This document shows positions 39,800-50,380 of a stretch of 64,000 bases of DNA, piece by piece. Position 1 is the first letter of the stretch, and each line of letters starts with the position of its first letter. The notes under the pieces were generated by a model, which had not been told where the DNA came from, searched no databases, and worked only from the letters and a program-made list of their open reading frames with translations. A program made the translations under genes and the position numbers. Source of the stretch: Siderastrea siderea. Taxonomy: Eukaryota > Cnidaria > Anthozoa > Scleractinia > Rhizangiidae. The DNA lies in NCBI GenBank assembly GCA_964030785.1, contig OZ034969.1:72901562-72965561 (forward strand), given 5' to 3'.

Positions 39800-39962
39800 T
39801 CCCTTCACCGCACCGCTCCAACAAGAAGACAGACCACTGTCACATCAACACTATATTTATCCCTTATTACCTTTCCAAACCTTATCCTAAATATCTCTAA
39901 ACATATATAACACTCTAAACTAACTTGACAATGTTAAAGGCACTGCACTTTGAACTGACAAT

Positions 39963-41282
39963 TTATTCCGGAAACGCAGTGACAAAACCTGTCAATTCAT
40001 TGGTTACCTTATAGTGTTTACCCGTGTCCTTATCTAAATCCGCTAACTTTGCCGCTGGACCTGCTGGATTCAGAACCTGTTTCAACTTAATATAATGAAG
40101 GGCCGTCTTGCTAGACTTCCAGCCTACATGATCCATTATGTCATTAAGAGAGACATCTGCAAGTGCCATTGAAATAGCGGCACCACTTCTAAAACCATGT
40201 AGAGTGAAACGCGTGCTCGAAAGACTCCCCTGCAACTGTTTCACGTAAGCGTCCAACCTAGCCTGAGCCGCAGAAGGGTCTAACGCGCAAGACGTTACCG
40301 TACCTTTTTTAGACACGGAGCGAAATAAATAACCTGAAGACAGCCGAATGTTTAACAGTCTACAAATCTTGAAATATAACTCAATACCCCAGACTGGGCA
40401 AACGATCTTATTTGAACCCCTCTTGAATGCAAAAACGTTGGCGTCTCCGGACCGTAACGTTTTTGTCCATACATGATTAAACAAAAATCCAGAATTATCT
40501 GGAAAGCGCAAAATTGTCGGAGTGGAGATACCTAACAGGTCGGCTGCCCGATCCGCCGAGAAAAACAGAGCCTTAAAGAAAGCTTGATCTCTGGCTAACA
40601 CAAAAACCTGAATAGGATCTAAAGTAGGACTTCTTAATTTTGACTGAATATGCCGTGAAAGGATCTCAACATCTGAAAGCAGAACCGGATCTGCTTGGCG
40701 CGGGGTAATTCGTGCCTTCAACTGCTCCTCACGAACATTAGCCAAATAATCCTTCACTGACCTAGAAGAAGCAGGGTTACCTACACCTAATACAGAGTGC
40801 CATTCTGCTCCCCTACCGTGCTGGATAAAAATTGCTCTAAGTTTTCCTATCAAGGAGTCTACCGTACCAAACGCAAGCCGTTTGGGACAAGCACATTGAC
40901 TTCGCTTACGCTGTAAAACAAACTCACAACTTGGATTATGGACCAAAGTTCTTCCATCCTGATCCTTCCACACTAGAAACGCCACGACATCACACGGTAA
41001 AGCTGAACTTAAAGTTTTCTGACACGATAAAGATAACAGGAACCGAGAAAACTCTATCTCCAAGGCTGTCTTCTGCTTCGCATATCGAGTAGTGTTACGT
41101 GTTTGAATCAACTCTTTAACTCGCGCTGCAATCTGTTCTTCATCCACCTTATGTTTAAGTTTCAAGGCATCATCCTTGTCCAACACAAATGTCTTCCTGT
41201 TGTAACCACAACTCTGGCAAAAGCGAAACCCTTCATCATTTGGGTACTGGCAACGTGGGCAAGCCACCGATGGCTGGAACAA
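39963..41282 (-). CDS. Tyrosine recombinase of the Ngaro-like element
   Basis: About 440 residues. The N-terminus is a zinc ribbon (CPRC...CQSCG). The C-terminal half has the catalytic series R in the ARDQAFF region, HGFRSG, HVGW about 24 residues later, and Y in LHYIKLK, the phage-integrase pattern. It inserts the DNA copy by site-specific recombination. The first codon in this frame is TTG; the frame is open upstream to an acceptor-like CTTCAG at about 41310, so the real start or splice junction is unresolved. Confidence 0.85.
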   Translation of the reverse strand: MFQPSVACPRCQYPNDEGFRFCQSCGYNRKTFVLDKDDALKLKHKVDEEQIAARVKELIQTRNTTRYAKQKTALEIEFSRFLLSLSCQKTLSSALPCDVVAFLVWKDQDGRTLVHNPSCEFVLQRKRSQCACPKRLAFGTVDSLIGKLRAIFIQHGRGAEWHSVLGVGNPASSRSVKDYLANVREEQLKARITPRQADPVLLSDVEILSRHIQSKLRSPTLDPIQVFVLARDQAFFKALFFSADRAADLLGISTPTILRFPDNSGFLFNHVWTKTLRSGDANVFAFKRGSNKIVCPVWGIELYFKICRLLNIRLSSGYLFRSVSKKGTVTSCALDPSAAQARLDAYVKQLQGSLSSTRFTLHGFRSGAAISMALADVSLNDIMDHVGWKSSKTALHYIKLKQVLNPAGPAAKLADLDKDTGKHYKVTNELTGFVTAFPE

Positions 41283-41377
41283 CTTGGGAATTCTTGGTAG
41301 AGACTGAAGTCAAAGAAAACGAACAATGTTCAAGACTATATGGACAACTTCGTTGATTTGAACCTTACTTTAGTTGG

Positions 41378-43639
41378 TTAGAATTTTGAAACTCTAAAAG
41401 CCCAAAGCTTGAAAGGACAAACCCGTGGTTTGTACCCGGACCTGGACGGGTATCTAAGGACATCCCAATCACCCTCTGAACCTAGACAAATTGCCTTCCG
41501 AGAAAGACCTGTCAAAATTGGCCACCAGAATGGTCGCGGGTAAAGTTCAGGAACCACAATTGTGAATGGAATTCGAAATTGAGTAAGGAACCTTAGCACG
41601 GCAGGAACCAACCAAAATGGTGGGAAAATGTACGGGTTGGCCATAGCAGGTCCGATATGATTAATGTCCTGAGCGAAGAAGTTCACACCCTTAGACTGAG
41701 GACTAGGACACGGGGTGAAATGCGGCAAAGGGGTTCCTCCTTTGGATAACTGTGCGTTAGAATCCAACGCCATCAAATCGAATGTATGACCACAGAGACC
41801 ACCAAATGTATGTTCAATTAACTCACACACTCTTGGAGAAAGTGTTGAATCCAACGCAGAAAGGCATCTCGACGGGCCATCGGCCTCATTTCGATCTGAC
41901 GCGATATGAGACAGTTCTAACTGCAGATTTCGGTTAACAACAGTGAAATAGAGTTCCTTTGTGGCTGCCGTCAGTTGAGGAGAGTTTTTACTTCCTTGGC
42001 CATTATACGTGTCAATTGCTACTTGACTGTCAACCTGTACATCTACCCGACAGTCCCACACATGCTCCGGAGTGGCTTTTATTGCGTTCGAGATAGCAAG
42101 CATTTCCTTGGTAGAGATGTTTAATCCAATCTGCTGTGGATTCCAATAATCCCTAAAGGATTGATCACCTGACGTTGAATGCATGACGCATCCCCAACCG
42201 TATCCCGAAGCATCCGTGGATAACGATAAACGAACATGCCTCTCTTCACGCCAAGGAACGTGGCCTTTCCAGGAGTCGAGAAAACGCCAATGGCAAATTT
42301 CCTCCCGAAGAGAATCAGTCATCTTAACTTGTCCATTACCAGGAGATGAAGCAATAGCTGAACTTATATTCCTTATAAACAACTTAGCCCCAGGTACTGC
42401 TAAGGAAAATGAAACACATTTCCCCTGGAATCGTTGAAGAGTGCGGACATTCACCGTTTTTTTGCAAGCCAGGATTTCTTCTCTTAAGGTAGCGAACGCA
42501 ACGACTTTACTCCCGGGAAGTTCGAAAGCTTGCTTTGAAGAGTCCACCACATGACCGAGATACTCTATACGCTTAGCCGGATACAAGACGGACTTCTGAA
42601 TGCCAATTGTGTACCCTAATTGAATTAACAATGATGCAACAATGAATATGGCTACTTTCGCTGCCTCCAGCCTGAACTTTTCCGTGCGAGCTGAAGGAGA
42701 TAAAGACCAAGGGCCAGTTGGAGCAAAAACCTCACCGTTAAGTCGATCATCAATGTACAATGAACAAGGAACCCCACATGACCTTAAATAGCTGGATGCA
42801 GCCAATCCCATAGTATGGTAAATATATGGAGACTCTTTCCATCCAAATGGCAAAGTTGTGGAGACAAACCACCATCCACCCCATTCAAAACCGAACAACA
42901 CCTGTGAGGACTCCTGCAAGTGGACGTGATCGTATCCTGACTTATCATCACATTTCGTAAAATACGAATCTTTGTAGATATAGCGCTTCACATCCACTAA
43001 TTTATCAAGTGAAAAAGGACAATCCTTCATCCACAGATTGGGGAACCTGGCGTCCAAACATAATCTCGGCTTGGATGGCTCTACCGTGAGCGGAAGAACT
43101 AGGTACGGTGGTTCGTCCAGATCAACTTTTCCCCAAACCCTGACGGAACCCATCGCCACACGTTTGAGAATCGCATCCGAAATGAAGGTAGAAAACTTCT
43201 TACACAAAGCATGATTCCGGAAATATTTAGGCGGAGGAAAATCAGAGTCGTATGATTCACCCTTAAAAGTACCCGAATAGTGAATCACAAAATCATGCAC
43301 GTCTACTTTGCTCGAGATCCAATTAAGTATTTGGTCACCCTTCGGATCTTTAACCAAAATCTTCTGCCAGGCGGACGGGTCTTTGTGGACGCCGCCAGCC
43401 ACAAAATGATCGGGGTCACGAAATCGCAACAGAGATAAATCAGGCACCTCTTCGGAAACTAGAACTTCCTTTATAGTGGGAATCTCTGTAACTCCCTCCT
43501 GAACGAGGACCCCATCTATAGTAGTCGAAAATAAGTTCTCATTGGGAGGCTGACAACAGGATAATTTATGATCAAATTCCTCATCTATCTTTTCCCAGGC
43601 AGGAATTTCAAAGCCCTCGCAGATCCTTCTCCGCTTCAC
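41378..43639 (-). CDS. Reverse transcriptase / RNase H of the Ngaro-like element
   Basis: About 753 residues. RT region: RLCLDARFPN, KCDDKSGYDHVHL, TTLPFGWKESPYIY and the YIDD catalytic box (LYIDDRLNG). RNase H region: STDASGYGWG, STKEMLAI, VDSQVAID and DRNEADGPSR provide the D-E-D-D residues. A further ~150-residue C-terminal tail is present. The frame begins with GTG at 43639; an acceptor-like TTATTTCGCAG lies just upstream, so it may be joined to gag by splicing. No stop or frameshift is seen. Confidence 0.9.
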   Translation of the reverse strand: MKRRRICEGFEIPAWEKIDEEFDHKLSCCQPPNENLFSTTIDGVLVQEGVTEIPTIKEVLVSEEVPDLSLLRFRDPDHFVAGGVHKDPSAWQKILVKDPKGDQILNWISSKVDVHDFVIHYSGTFKGESYDSDFPPPKYFRNHALCKKFSTFISDAILKRVAMGSVRVWGKVDLDEPPYLVLPLTVEPSKPRLCLDARFPNLWMKDCPFSLDKLVDVKRYIYKDSYFTKCDDKSGYDHVHLQESSQVLFGFEWGGWWFVSTTLPFGWKESPYIYHTMGLAASSYLRSCGVPCSLYIDDRLNGEVFAPTGPWSLSPSARTEKFRLEAAKVAIFIVASLLIQLGYTIGIQKSVLYPAKRIEYLGHVVDSSKQAFELPGSKVVAFATLREEILACKKTVNVRTLQRFQGKCVSFSLAVPGAKLFIRNISSAIASSPGNGQVKMTDSLREEICHWRFLDSWKGHVPWREERHVRLSLSTDASGYGWGCVMHSTSGDQSFRDYWNPQQIGLNISTKEMLAISNAIKATPEHVWDCRVDVQVDSQVAIDTYNGQGSKNSPQLTAATKELYFTVVNRNLQLELSHIASDRNEADGPSRCLSALDSTLSPRVCELIEHTFGGLCGHTFDLMALDSNAQLSKGGTPLPHFTPCPSPQSKGVNFFAQDINHIGPAMANPYIFPPFWLVPAVLRFLTQFRIPFTIVVPELYPRPFWWPILTGLSRKAICLGSEGDWDVLRYPSRSGYKPRVCPFKLWAFRVSKF

Positions 43640-44043
43640 CTGGCGGATCTGCGAAATAATTGGGAAAAATACTTATGGGAAACTGAAAACCCAAACGAAA
43701 TTATCCCTCCCAAGAGAATCTAACCACTAAAGATGAGGTCCCCGATCAGGAGAGAGTAACTTCCCACGCCCCGAAAGGAACGTCCACAGACTGCCCAGCC
43801 ATAAGGCTAGCCCATGGGAGTTGCTCACCCTCATCGAAGATAAAACTAAAATTTTGTTCTGGTACCCATATGCCATGAAATAAAAGACTAAGAAATGCCC
43901 TAAAAATACCAAATAACAGTAACAAAGGAAATCAACTTTGTACACACGAATCAATTTTATACTGTTTGTAATTCATTTATTTTTATTCTTATTACACGCA
44001 AATGGTTCAACTGAACTTAAAACCACAGATTTAATCTGTCCGA

Positions 44044-44568
44044 TCACACTGGCGACCCCCTGAACCATCTCCCTCTCTTTGCTGGTGGTGGCTTTCCCTC
44101 ATCTCTCCAGCGCATTTGACAATTTCTCTGGTAATGACCATAACCCTTACAATAGAAGCACTGAAGACCGCCTAGAGATCTACCACGATCACGACCTCGG
44201 AACGTGGGTGTAGCCGAAAAGGATGGGACCCTCAGGGCATTGTCGACCTTTGTCATAGCATCAAGCACCTTCTCTTGGTCTTTGTCTCCCAGAAGAGCCA
44301 AAACATATCTTTTAAATTGCTCATCTGAACCACCCATCTTCTCACGTAAAGCTTGGAACACTGTAGAGTAGTAGTTGGCTTTAGGGTGTTTGGTTTCCAA
44401 AGCCACAACCTTCAGGTTTAAAATCTGCTCGAACACCTGGTCCTTATTAAATGGTACAGCCTTTGACTTCACCAACTGCATAATCTTTTCGATGATACCA
44501 TCAACAGTCGCTTGCTGCGATTGTTCTAGCTTCTGAATTCTCCTCGCGAAATCCTCCATATTGGGGAT
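44044..44568 (-). CDS. Gag-like protein of the Ngaro-like element, exon 2
   Basis: Helical N-terminal part (FARRIQKLEQSQQATVDGII), Lys-rich middle and a CCHC zinc knuckle (CFYCKGYGHYQRNC). An ATG at 44559 could start it, but an acceptor (TTGGCTTTAG) at 44569-44578 is in phase with the donor at 45446, giving a longer product with the Pro/Ala-rich exon 1. It would package the RNA. Confidence 0.75.
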   Translation of the reverse strand: MPNMEDFARRIQKLEQSQQATVDGIIEKIMQLVKSKAVPFNKDQVFEQILNLKVVALETKHPKANYYSTVFQALREKMGGSDEQFKRYVLALLGDKDQEKVLDAMTKVDNALRVPSFSATPTFRGRDRGRSLGGLQCFYCKGYGHYQRNCQMRWRDEGKPPPAKRGRWFRGSPV

Positions 44569-44622
44569 CTAAAGCCAACACAGAAAGTTAGCTTATAACT
44601 GACTCAATAAACCCATATTATA

Positions 44623-45080
44623 TTGATTCACTTTCTCAAGCAGCCTCGATACGGGCCTACGTTATCATTCTCTCATGCTGCCTCGATCACGGGCCCATTA
44701 TATGATTTTCTCAAGCAGCCACGATCACGGGCCTGCGTTATCATTTTTTCATACTGCCACGATCACGGGCCAGTTCTATCATTTTCTCAAGCAGCCACGA
44801 TCACGGGTCTGCGTTATCATTTTATACTGCCACGATCACGGGCCAGTTTTATCATTTCCTCAAGCAGCCACGATCACGGGCCTGCGTTATCATTTTTTTG
44901 TTTTTGTTTTTGTTTTTGTTTTTGTTTTTGTTTTTGTTTTTTTTTTCTCGATCACGGGCCAGATTTCCCATTTTCTCATGCTGCCTCGATCACGGGCCAG
45001 CGTATCATTTTCAAGCAGCCACGATCACGGGCCTGCATTATAATGTGATGTATATATACTGCCTCGATCACGGCAAGTTT
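44623..45080 (+). repeat. Minisatellite with CGATCACGGGCC core
   Basis: About eleven imperfect ~40-bp units (AGCAGCCACGATCACGGGCC then TGCGTTATCATTTT) lie within the putative gag intron, interrupted by a (TTTTTG)n run at 44896-44944. Open frames through it are by-products. Confidence 0.85.
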
Positions 45081-45446
45081 CGTAACAGACAATAACAATT
45101 CAGTGCTTTCACAGACGCGACTACAGCAAATATTAAACCCGATGTTCTATCCAGCGAAACCATACGGTATAAACTACCCGTTGTAACATAAACACAGTAA
45201 TAAAAAATTTAGAAACCAGCAAAGCAAAACAGAATAAAGGGAAAAAAAAAACTATAGAAAGACCAACGAGGCAATAATATAAAACAAACTTGGGAACCCG
45301 TAACTAGAATTAAATTCACCGCAATACCAAGGAACGCAAAACAAGGGAAAACGACATTACTACAGAACACCCGACCAGGCGACCAAACCCCTAGTATAAG
45401 CTTCGCGAACTAGCGACAAAAGTTCAAGCAAACAAGAAATAAATAC

Positions 45447-45602
45447 CTCAGCGACTTGTCCATCTGCCGCTGGAGCGTTCGGTGCCGGTGCATTCGGTGC
45501 CGGTGCATTCGGTGCCGGTGGATTCGGTGCTAGTTCATCTTCTACACCTTGTAGCACTGCAAGAACCGCTGCAGGAGCTGCAATAGGAGCTTGTTCTTCC
45601 AT
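45447..45602 (-). CDS. Gag-like protein, putative exon 1
   Basis: The ATG at 45602 lies 42 bp inside repeat A1. It encodes 52 residues, MEEQAPIAAPAAVLAVLQGV and then (PNAPA)n repeats, up to GAG|GTATTT. The phase agrees with the exon at 44568, leaving an 878-bp intron that contains the minisatellite. Confidence 0.5.
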
Positions 45603-45643
45603 GAATCTACAGTTCGAGCCGGGGTTGATGGAAACAAAGACGA

Positions 45644-45832
45644 CGCCAACTAAAGTTCCCTCTTCGTCGGTTTGAATTAACTAACCACGAGTTATGAGCG
45701 TCCTTTTCCCTTTATATTACCCAGCGACCAATGAGCAACAAGTCCTATTGCAACACATTGCTCTGCACGTGCTGAAGGTGATTAATGACCTAATCTCGGC
45801 GGAATATACATATTTACATGACTGTGCATAGT
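45644..45832 (-). repeat. Ngaro split repeat A1
   Basis: 189 bp identical to A2; it forms the 5' end of the element on the - strand. The AGT at 45830-45832 meets host AGCATACGG. Confidence 0.85.
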
Positions 45833-46112
45833 AGCATACGGCTTTCCGATGTTACTTATGACATGTTCAAGTAAGAAAAAAACAACCTTTAATCGTTTCT
45901 GTTCTGTTTTGCTTTTAACACCAGCTTTTGCTTGACCAGACGATTATTTTTTAGTTGGTAACTTGGAAGTAAGAGTCATCAAAAAACAATTAAACTAAAC
46001 GTATATGTACCTTCCCAAAATCATTCTTTCTTTGGCAATCTTAAGTAAGCCCAACCTTTTGGCGGTTTTGTTTTCGCAACCACCTTATCTTTATAATTTT
46101 AATTTATTTCAG

Positions 46113-46146
46113 GGATGCATGTTGTTAAAAGCACTCGGACGAAACG
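46113..46146 (+). CDS. Exon 5: end of transmembrane helix
   Basis: Acceptor TTTAATTTATTTCAG. 11 codons GCMLLKALGRN plus one base; donor ACG|GTAATC. The positive residues after GCMLL mark the cytoplasmic side. Confidence 0.68.
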
Positions 46147-46577
46147 GTAATCAGTCTTTTCTGGCAGTATGTATTCCTCTGACGGGAAAGCGTATTAACT
46201 TCTTCTACTTTCAGAAGTCTGAGATGACGTTTTGTTTAAGGAAACTGTAGTTTATCTAACCAACGAACAAGCTTACCTGCTCGATTTTGAGAATTTGCGA
46301 GAGTGGCAAGGTTGGGTGACATTGTCGTCCCCAGAGCCGCTTGGCCCTCTTAGCCGCCGGCGACTGGGCACGAGGACATGGGTTGGGTGAAAGAGATTTT
46401 TCTCGCCCCATTCCTCTCATCGTCTAACATTTATGCGGTTTCTCGCTGCTCCAAAAAGCGTCAACATTCTAGCAACAGAACCTACTCGCTATGCGATGTA
46501 GTGTATTCCTTCAATCGGCTTTCGGAAAAGTTTAAAATGAAATTGAACTATCTCTTTTTTTTCTTTTATTAATTTAG

Positions 46578-46642
46578 ACAAGGAGAATGAAAGGCTTCTC
46601 TCTCAGTTGAAGCAATATCAAAAAATATTCATGAGAATGGAG
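46578..46642 (+). CDS. Exon 6: first coiled-coil module
   Basis: The two leading bases complete Asp; then exactly 63 nt encode KENERLLSQLKQYQKIFMRM then E. Donor GAG|GTAAAA, phase 0. Confidence 0.75.
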
Positions 46643-47137
46643 GTAAAAGTTTTATGTTAGAGTCACCGCACATCATGGCTTTCTTGTTATAAGATGTAAT
46701 GAATATGTTAATCTCATGAAAATATTAAACTTGCCTGCTGCATGTCATGTTCCTGTTTCTAACTGTGGCAGTGAAAGTGATTAAACACCTGAACTTGTAA
46801 CAGACTTCCCATCCCCCAGGGCGGAGGTGAAACATTTGTCAAACTGTCGTTCCTAGTTCGCCTTGAATTTACTTTTAGTAGTATTGCATGTGAATGGGCC
46901 CAAAAACAAAGAACTGGAAGTCCTTTCTTACTTTCCAGGGCGCTATTTGAACGGCACTTCTGTTCCCACCGTGAACCTTTTTGTGTGTATCTACTTCTGC
47001 CCTAAATGTGTTCTTCGTTGGCCCCGAAGCCTGCCAGGATACTTGAAATTAAAGGATGCGTTATCCGTGTTTTAAAGTAAGACTTCTTTAAAAACAAAAG
47101 GGCGCTTTTTAAAAAATTAAAGGAATATGTTTATCCT

Positions 47138-47530
47138 ATGGAGATTAATGAATCTGACGCTCTTATTCACTTTGATACTCGCGTTTCTCAGAGAGATGTA
47201 CATGAACACAGAAGGGCAAGATTAGACGCTAGAAATGATCTCGCCAGAAGAAATACAACTCTACAAAAGATGGAAAAATTGAACAAGAAGGTCAGTAAGA
47301 ATTTATTGAAAGGCGCAAAAAAAAACCACGTAAAATCGCAATTATTGGGATTGTATGATTCACCTTTTCATCCCTCCACCCAGAGAAATTCCAAACTTAT
47401 GAGGCATATTTACGTTGAAAACTTTGAGTTTATTGCTGTACGCCTATTGATTGACCATCCAAATGCCTGTGAGCCCTGCTCTCCGGTGCTGTTTATCCGT
47501 GGACTGTTGTGTCTGTTGATGAATTCATAA
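47138..47530 (+). other. Open frame in intron 6, status unclear
   Basis: 130 codons, rich in R/K/L at first (VHEHRRARLDARNDLARRN, LQKMEKLNKKVSKNLL), open somewhat upstream of the ATG. No splice signals connect it to neighbouring exons. It could be a retro-fragment of a coiled-coil gene or chance. Confidence 0.25.
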
Positions 47531-47662
47531 AGTAGGACAATGGACGGAAATGAAATCAGTACTTTCCTGTGGTACTGTTCTGGATCATATATGTTCTCAA
47601 CGCAATTCCCCTTTACTGATTTCAAGCTTCGTTTAAAACTCGGACATGTTGAAATTTTGTAG

Positions 47663-47728
47663 GTCAGAGAGGAAAAAGAACAAGTTCAGCAAGTTGCCGA
47701 GACAGAGATTAATGCGCTAAGATTGCAG
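47663..47728 (+). CDS. Exon 7: coiled coil, 22 residues
   Basis: Acceptor AAATTTTGTAG; VREEKEQVQQVAETEINALR then LQ; donor CAG|GTAACT. Phase 0 at both ends. Confidence 0.75.
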
Positions 47729-47813
47729 GTAACTATTTGTTCACATGACTGTAGTTTCCTAACTGTCAACTCGATTCTCAATTTTTCATTTGAAAAATAA
47801 CAAATTTAGCTTA

Positions 47814-49083
47814 GGGAGCGGTAATTATTTAGAGCAGGGGAGGGGGTGGATGATTTTTTAAGTCTATAACCGGCCTTCTTTAGCAGATAGTAACCTTCTG
47901 CGACCCCTCCGTGAAGTGGTTGACAAAATTCATAACCCGTCCTTTAAACAAAAACACTTTTAATAGGCCATTAGTGCTTGAACTGGTGCAAATTAAACAC
48001 AGTAGCTGTCATGAAAAAGCCATTTAAGCCCCGAAACTCCACGCCATAGATCGCGTGGAGATTCGGGGCAGGAAGAGGCAGAGAGAACTAATTCTGGATG
48101 TGGGGATGCGGCTTGTTGATGAAGGGACCCTAGAATGAGAGAAGTACAAAAGGTTTGATGGAATGTCCAATGGGGACATAAAAAAGATGGACATGAAGGA
48201 GTTTGAACTGTACGAAAGCAATCGAATGGAAAAGAATGCTTGGGCTGTGGCTGAAGAGCTTCAAAGACGACTTGACGTAAAGGAGTATGTGCAGCATCTA
48301 AATGATCTTAAACAGAGATCAAAGATGAGAGCTGTTCAGAGAGGAAGGAAACGTCAGCAGCTTAGGCAGAAGACATTCGAGGAATATGAATGGCGACAAT
48401 TAGTTCTGGGAGGAGAAGTCAGCAAATTGAAAATATTCCAACTAGACAAATATCTGGACAAACACAATCTTCTTACTGGAAAGAAAGCATTAAAGGACAC
48501 TAAAGTAAAATGCGTAATAAGTCATGTTCCTAGAAACGATTCTTCAGCAACTCACACAAGCGCTGTCGCTTGTGCCAGTTACTATGAACAAAAAGAATGC
48601 GTGGATGAATCAGACAATGGTGATGACGACGACGATGATGATGATGATACACACATACATACACACTTTATTGTCTCCTCCCCAAAGGGGTTTTTCAGCA
48701 ACAATCGATAAAATAATAAAAATACTTATAAAATAATGATGATGACGATGATGAGAGGAAGGATTCAGAAGAGGACCTGGTCCTGAACAGAGTCGGGGAC
48801 AGTGATCGAGATAAAGGAGAGGGAAGGTCAACCAGAACTATTTGATCAGGTTATTCTTAGGTCTTGAAGACTGGCCACCACGTGGCAAAGCTGATTCCTA
48901 GTGCGAAACCAGAACAATAAAGCCGTATTCCTTGGAATGAACAAAGTTTTCATTGATTTCTAGTAACCCCTCCTTTTTTCTCTGTGGATATTCCATAACC
49001 CCTCCTCCAGCACTTCCGAAAACTTCATAACTCCTCCCTAATATCATCCACCCGTTCCCCTGCTCTAAATAATGACCGCTCCC
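47814..49083. mobile_element. PIF/Harbinger-like TIR element with TTA duplication
   Basis: The ends are GGGAGCGGTAATTATTTAGA and, inverted, GGGAGCGGTCATTATTTAGA, with ~41-bp TIRs. TTA at 47811-47813 and 49084-49086 is the duplication, typical of PIF/Harbinger. It contains an open frame with a SAP-like segment. Confidence 0.8.
48163..48711 (+). CDS. SAP-like ORF inside the Harbinger-like element
   Basis: 182 codons. Residues 1-80 are helical and charged. GEVSKLKIFQLDKYLDKHNL followed by LTGKKALKDTKV resembles a SAP-type DNA-binding helix-turn-helix, which I associate with short ORFs of cnidarian transposons. The tail runs into a GAT/GAC microsatellite (48610-48650). No catalytic domain is present, so the element is probably non-autonomous. 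It may be a degraded host or transposon gene. Confidence 0.45.
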   Translation: MSNGDIKKMDMKEFELYESNRMEKNAWAVAEELQRRLDVKEYVQHLNDLKQRSKMRAVQRGRKRQQLRQKTFEEYEWRQLVLGGEVSKLKIFQLDKYLDKHNLLTGKKALKDTKVKCVISHVPRNDSSATHTSAVACASYYEQKECVDESDNGDDDDDDDDDTHIHTHFIVSSPKGFFSNNR

Positions 49084-49250
49084 TTAATTTGCACCTCGTA
49101 CTATTAATGACGACTAGAAGTGGCCTTGAGCTTTGCAAAAGCAAATAAAAGGAAAGAGGTGTCATATTTCTTGCCTGTTCTTTTAAAAAGTTTTGTTAAA
49201 AGGTTTTAGCAATTAATTCTTAGACACGACGTATAAATCTCATTTTTCAG

Positions 49251-49319
49251 TTGGCCTCGGTAAATGCCGATCATACGACGAAGGATAAGACAACAATCCA
49301 GCACTTGCAGGAAGAACAG
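49251..49319 (+). CDS. Exon 8: coiled coil, 23 residues
   Basis: Acceptor CATTTTTCAG; LASVNADHTTKDKTTIQHLQ then EEQ; donor CAG|GTGACG, phase 0. L-type module start. Confidence 0.75.
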
Positions 49320-49667
49320 GTGACGATCTGATGTTTACTTTTCCTTATTTAGTTATCATTTTAACTTAAACGAACCTCCTCAATGAACACAAAAATTTCA
49401 AAGAATATGTTTTAAGGGGTTTATTTAAAGACAAATCCGTTTCAACAACTTATAGACCAATCGTTGCAGAAACTGTACGAGTGTTTGTAAACAAAACGCC
49501 AACGTGATTTTATCGTCTCCTTGAAATCTGGTCAGGTTTGTTAAGCTAAAAATTGCGCGTATGCATAGCCGCCAGTAAACAGAAATATCATTTTACACCA
49601 TGCCACTAAATGGACTTTAATTTATCTGCACGTTATTCTTGGGAACGTAATGAATTTTGCCTTTCAG

Positions 49668-49730
49668 TTTGCCTCTGAGAAAGCAGAACTTCAAGCGAAG
49701 ATCGAGCAGTTGTCACAGAGAGAAAAGGAG
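49668..49730 (+). CDS. Exon 9: 63-nt module, F type
   Basis: FASEKAELQAKIEQLSQREK then E; 21 codons, CTTTCAG acceptor and GAG|GTAATG donor. Confidence 0.85.
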
Positions 49731-49935
49731 GTAATGATTTGTTTTTGCTTTTGTTCTGGAAACACTAATAACGGTTCCTAAGTCCCCCATACAATGATCA
49801 AACATGTGCCGATTAATGGTATTCTGCATTATGGACGACAAACGATGACAAGTTTAATTTCTAGTTCGTATGCACATGAATATATATCAGTTTATATGCA
49901 CGTTATTCTTAAGGAACATGGTCTTATTCTTTCAG

Positions 49936-49998
49936 TTCGCCTCTGAGAAAGCAGAACTCCAGACGAAGATCGAGCAGCTGTCAGAGAAAGTGAAAGAG
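49936..49998 (+). CDS. Exon 10: 63-nt module, F type
   Basis: FASEKAELQTKIEQLSEKVK then E; 21 codons. It is very similar to exon 9, and the flanking introns are also similar, showing a recent tandem duplication. Confidence 0.85.
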
Positions 49999-50271
49999 GT
50001 AATGACGTTTTTTTGTTCTTATATCATAAATAATTCTTATTTTCAAAAACACTCCAAACACACAAAGGAAATTTAAAGGGATAAACTCTAGAGAATGGAA
50101 ACACTGCTAACGGTTGTTAAGTTCCCCATACAATGATCAAACATTTGCTGATTTAATGCCATTCTGCATTATGGACGACGAACTGTGACAAGTTTCCAGT
50201 TCGATGCACAAGAATATATCTCATTTATGCGCACGTAATTCTTAGGAACATAATTTATCTTATTCTTTCAG

Positions 50272-50334
50272 TTCGGCTCCGACAACACAGAACGTCAAGC
50301 GAAGATCGAGCAGTTGTCACAGAGAGTGGAGGAG
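50272..50334 (+). CDS. Exon 11: 63-nt module, F type
   Basis: FGSDNTERQAKIEQLSQRVE then E; 21 codons, GAG|GTAATG donor. Changes at SDNTER make it the most diverged of exons 9-11. Confidence 0.8.
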
Positions 50335-50380
50335 GTAATGAATTAATTTTGTTGTTCTCACTGATAATACATAATTCTTA

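Larger units (their letters stand above)
39333..45832 (-). mobile_element. Ngaro/DIRS-like tyrosine-recombinase retrotransposon
   Basis: Read on the - strand the order is repeat A1 (45832-45644), gag, reverse transcriptase/RNase H, tyrosine recombinase, then B1, A2 and B2. A1 and A2 (189 bp) are identical as far as read, as are B1 and B2 (52 bp). This split-direct-repeat layout with a tyrosine recombinase instead of a DDE integrase is that of Ngaro/PAT-type elements. Both outer junctions carry AGT (39330-39332 and 45830-45832), as at the internal A2/B1 junction, and there is no other target duplication. Intact ORFs and identical repeats point to a recent insertion, in intron 4 of the coiled-coil gene. 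Confidence 0.85.

Noticed and set aside
44623..45080. Possible CRISPR-like array
   Set aside because: The repeats are imperfect, the spacers are not unique, and it lies in a eukaryotic retrotransposon; it is a minisatellite.
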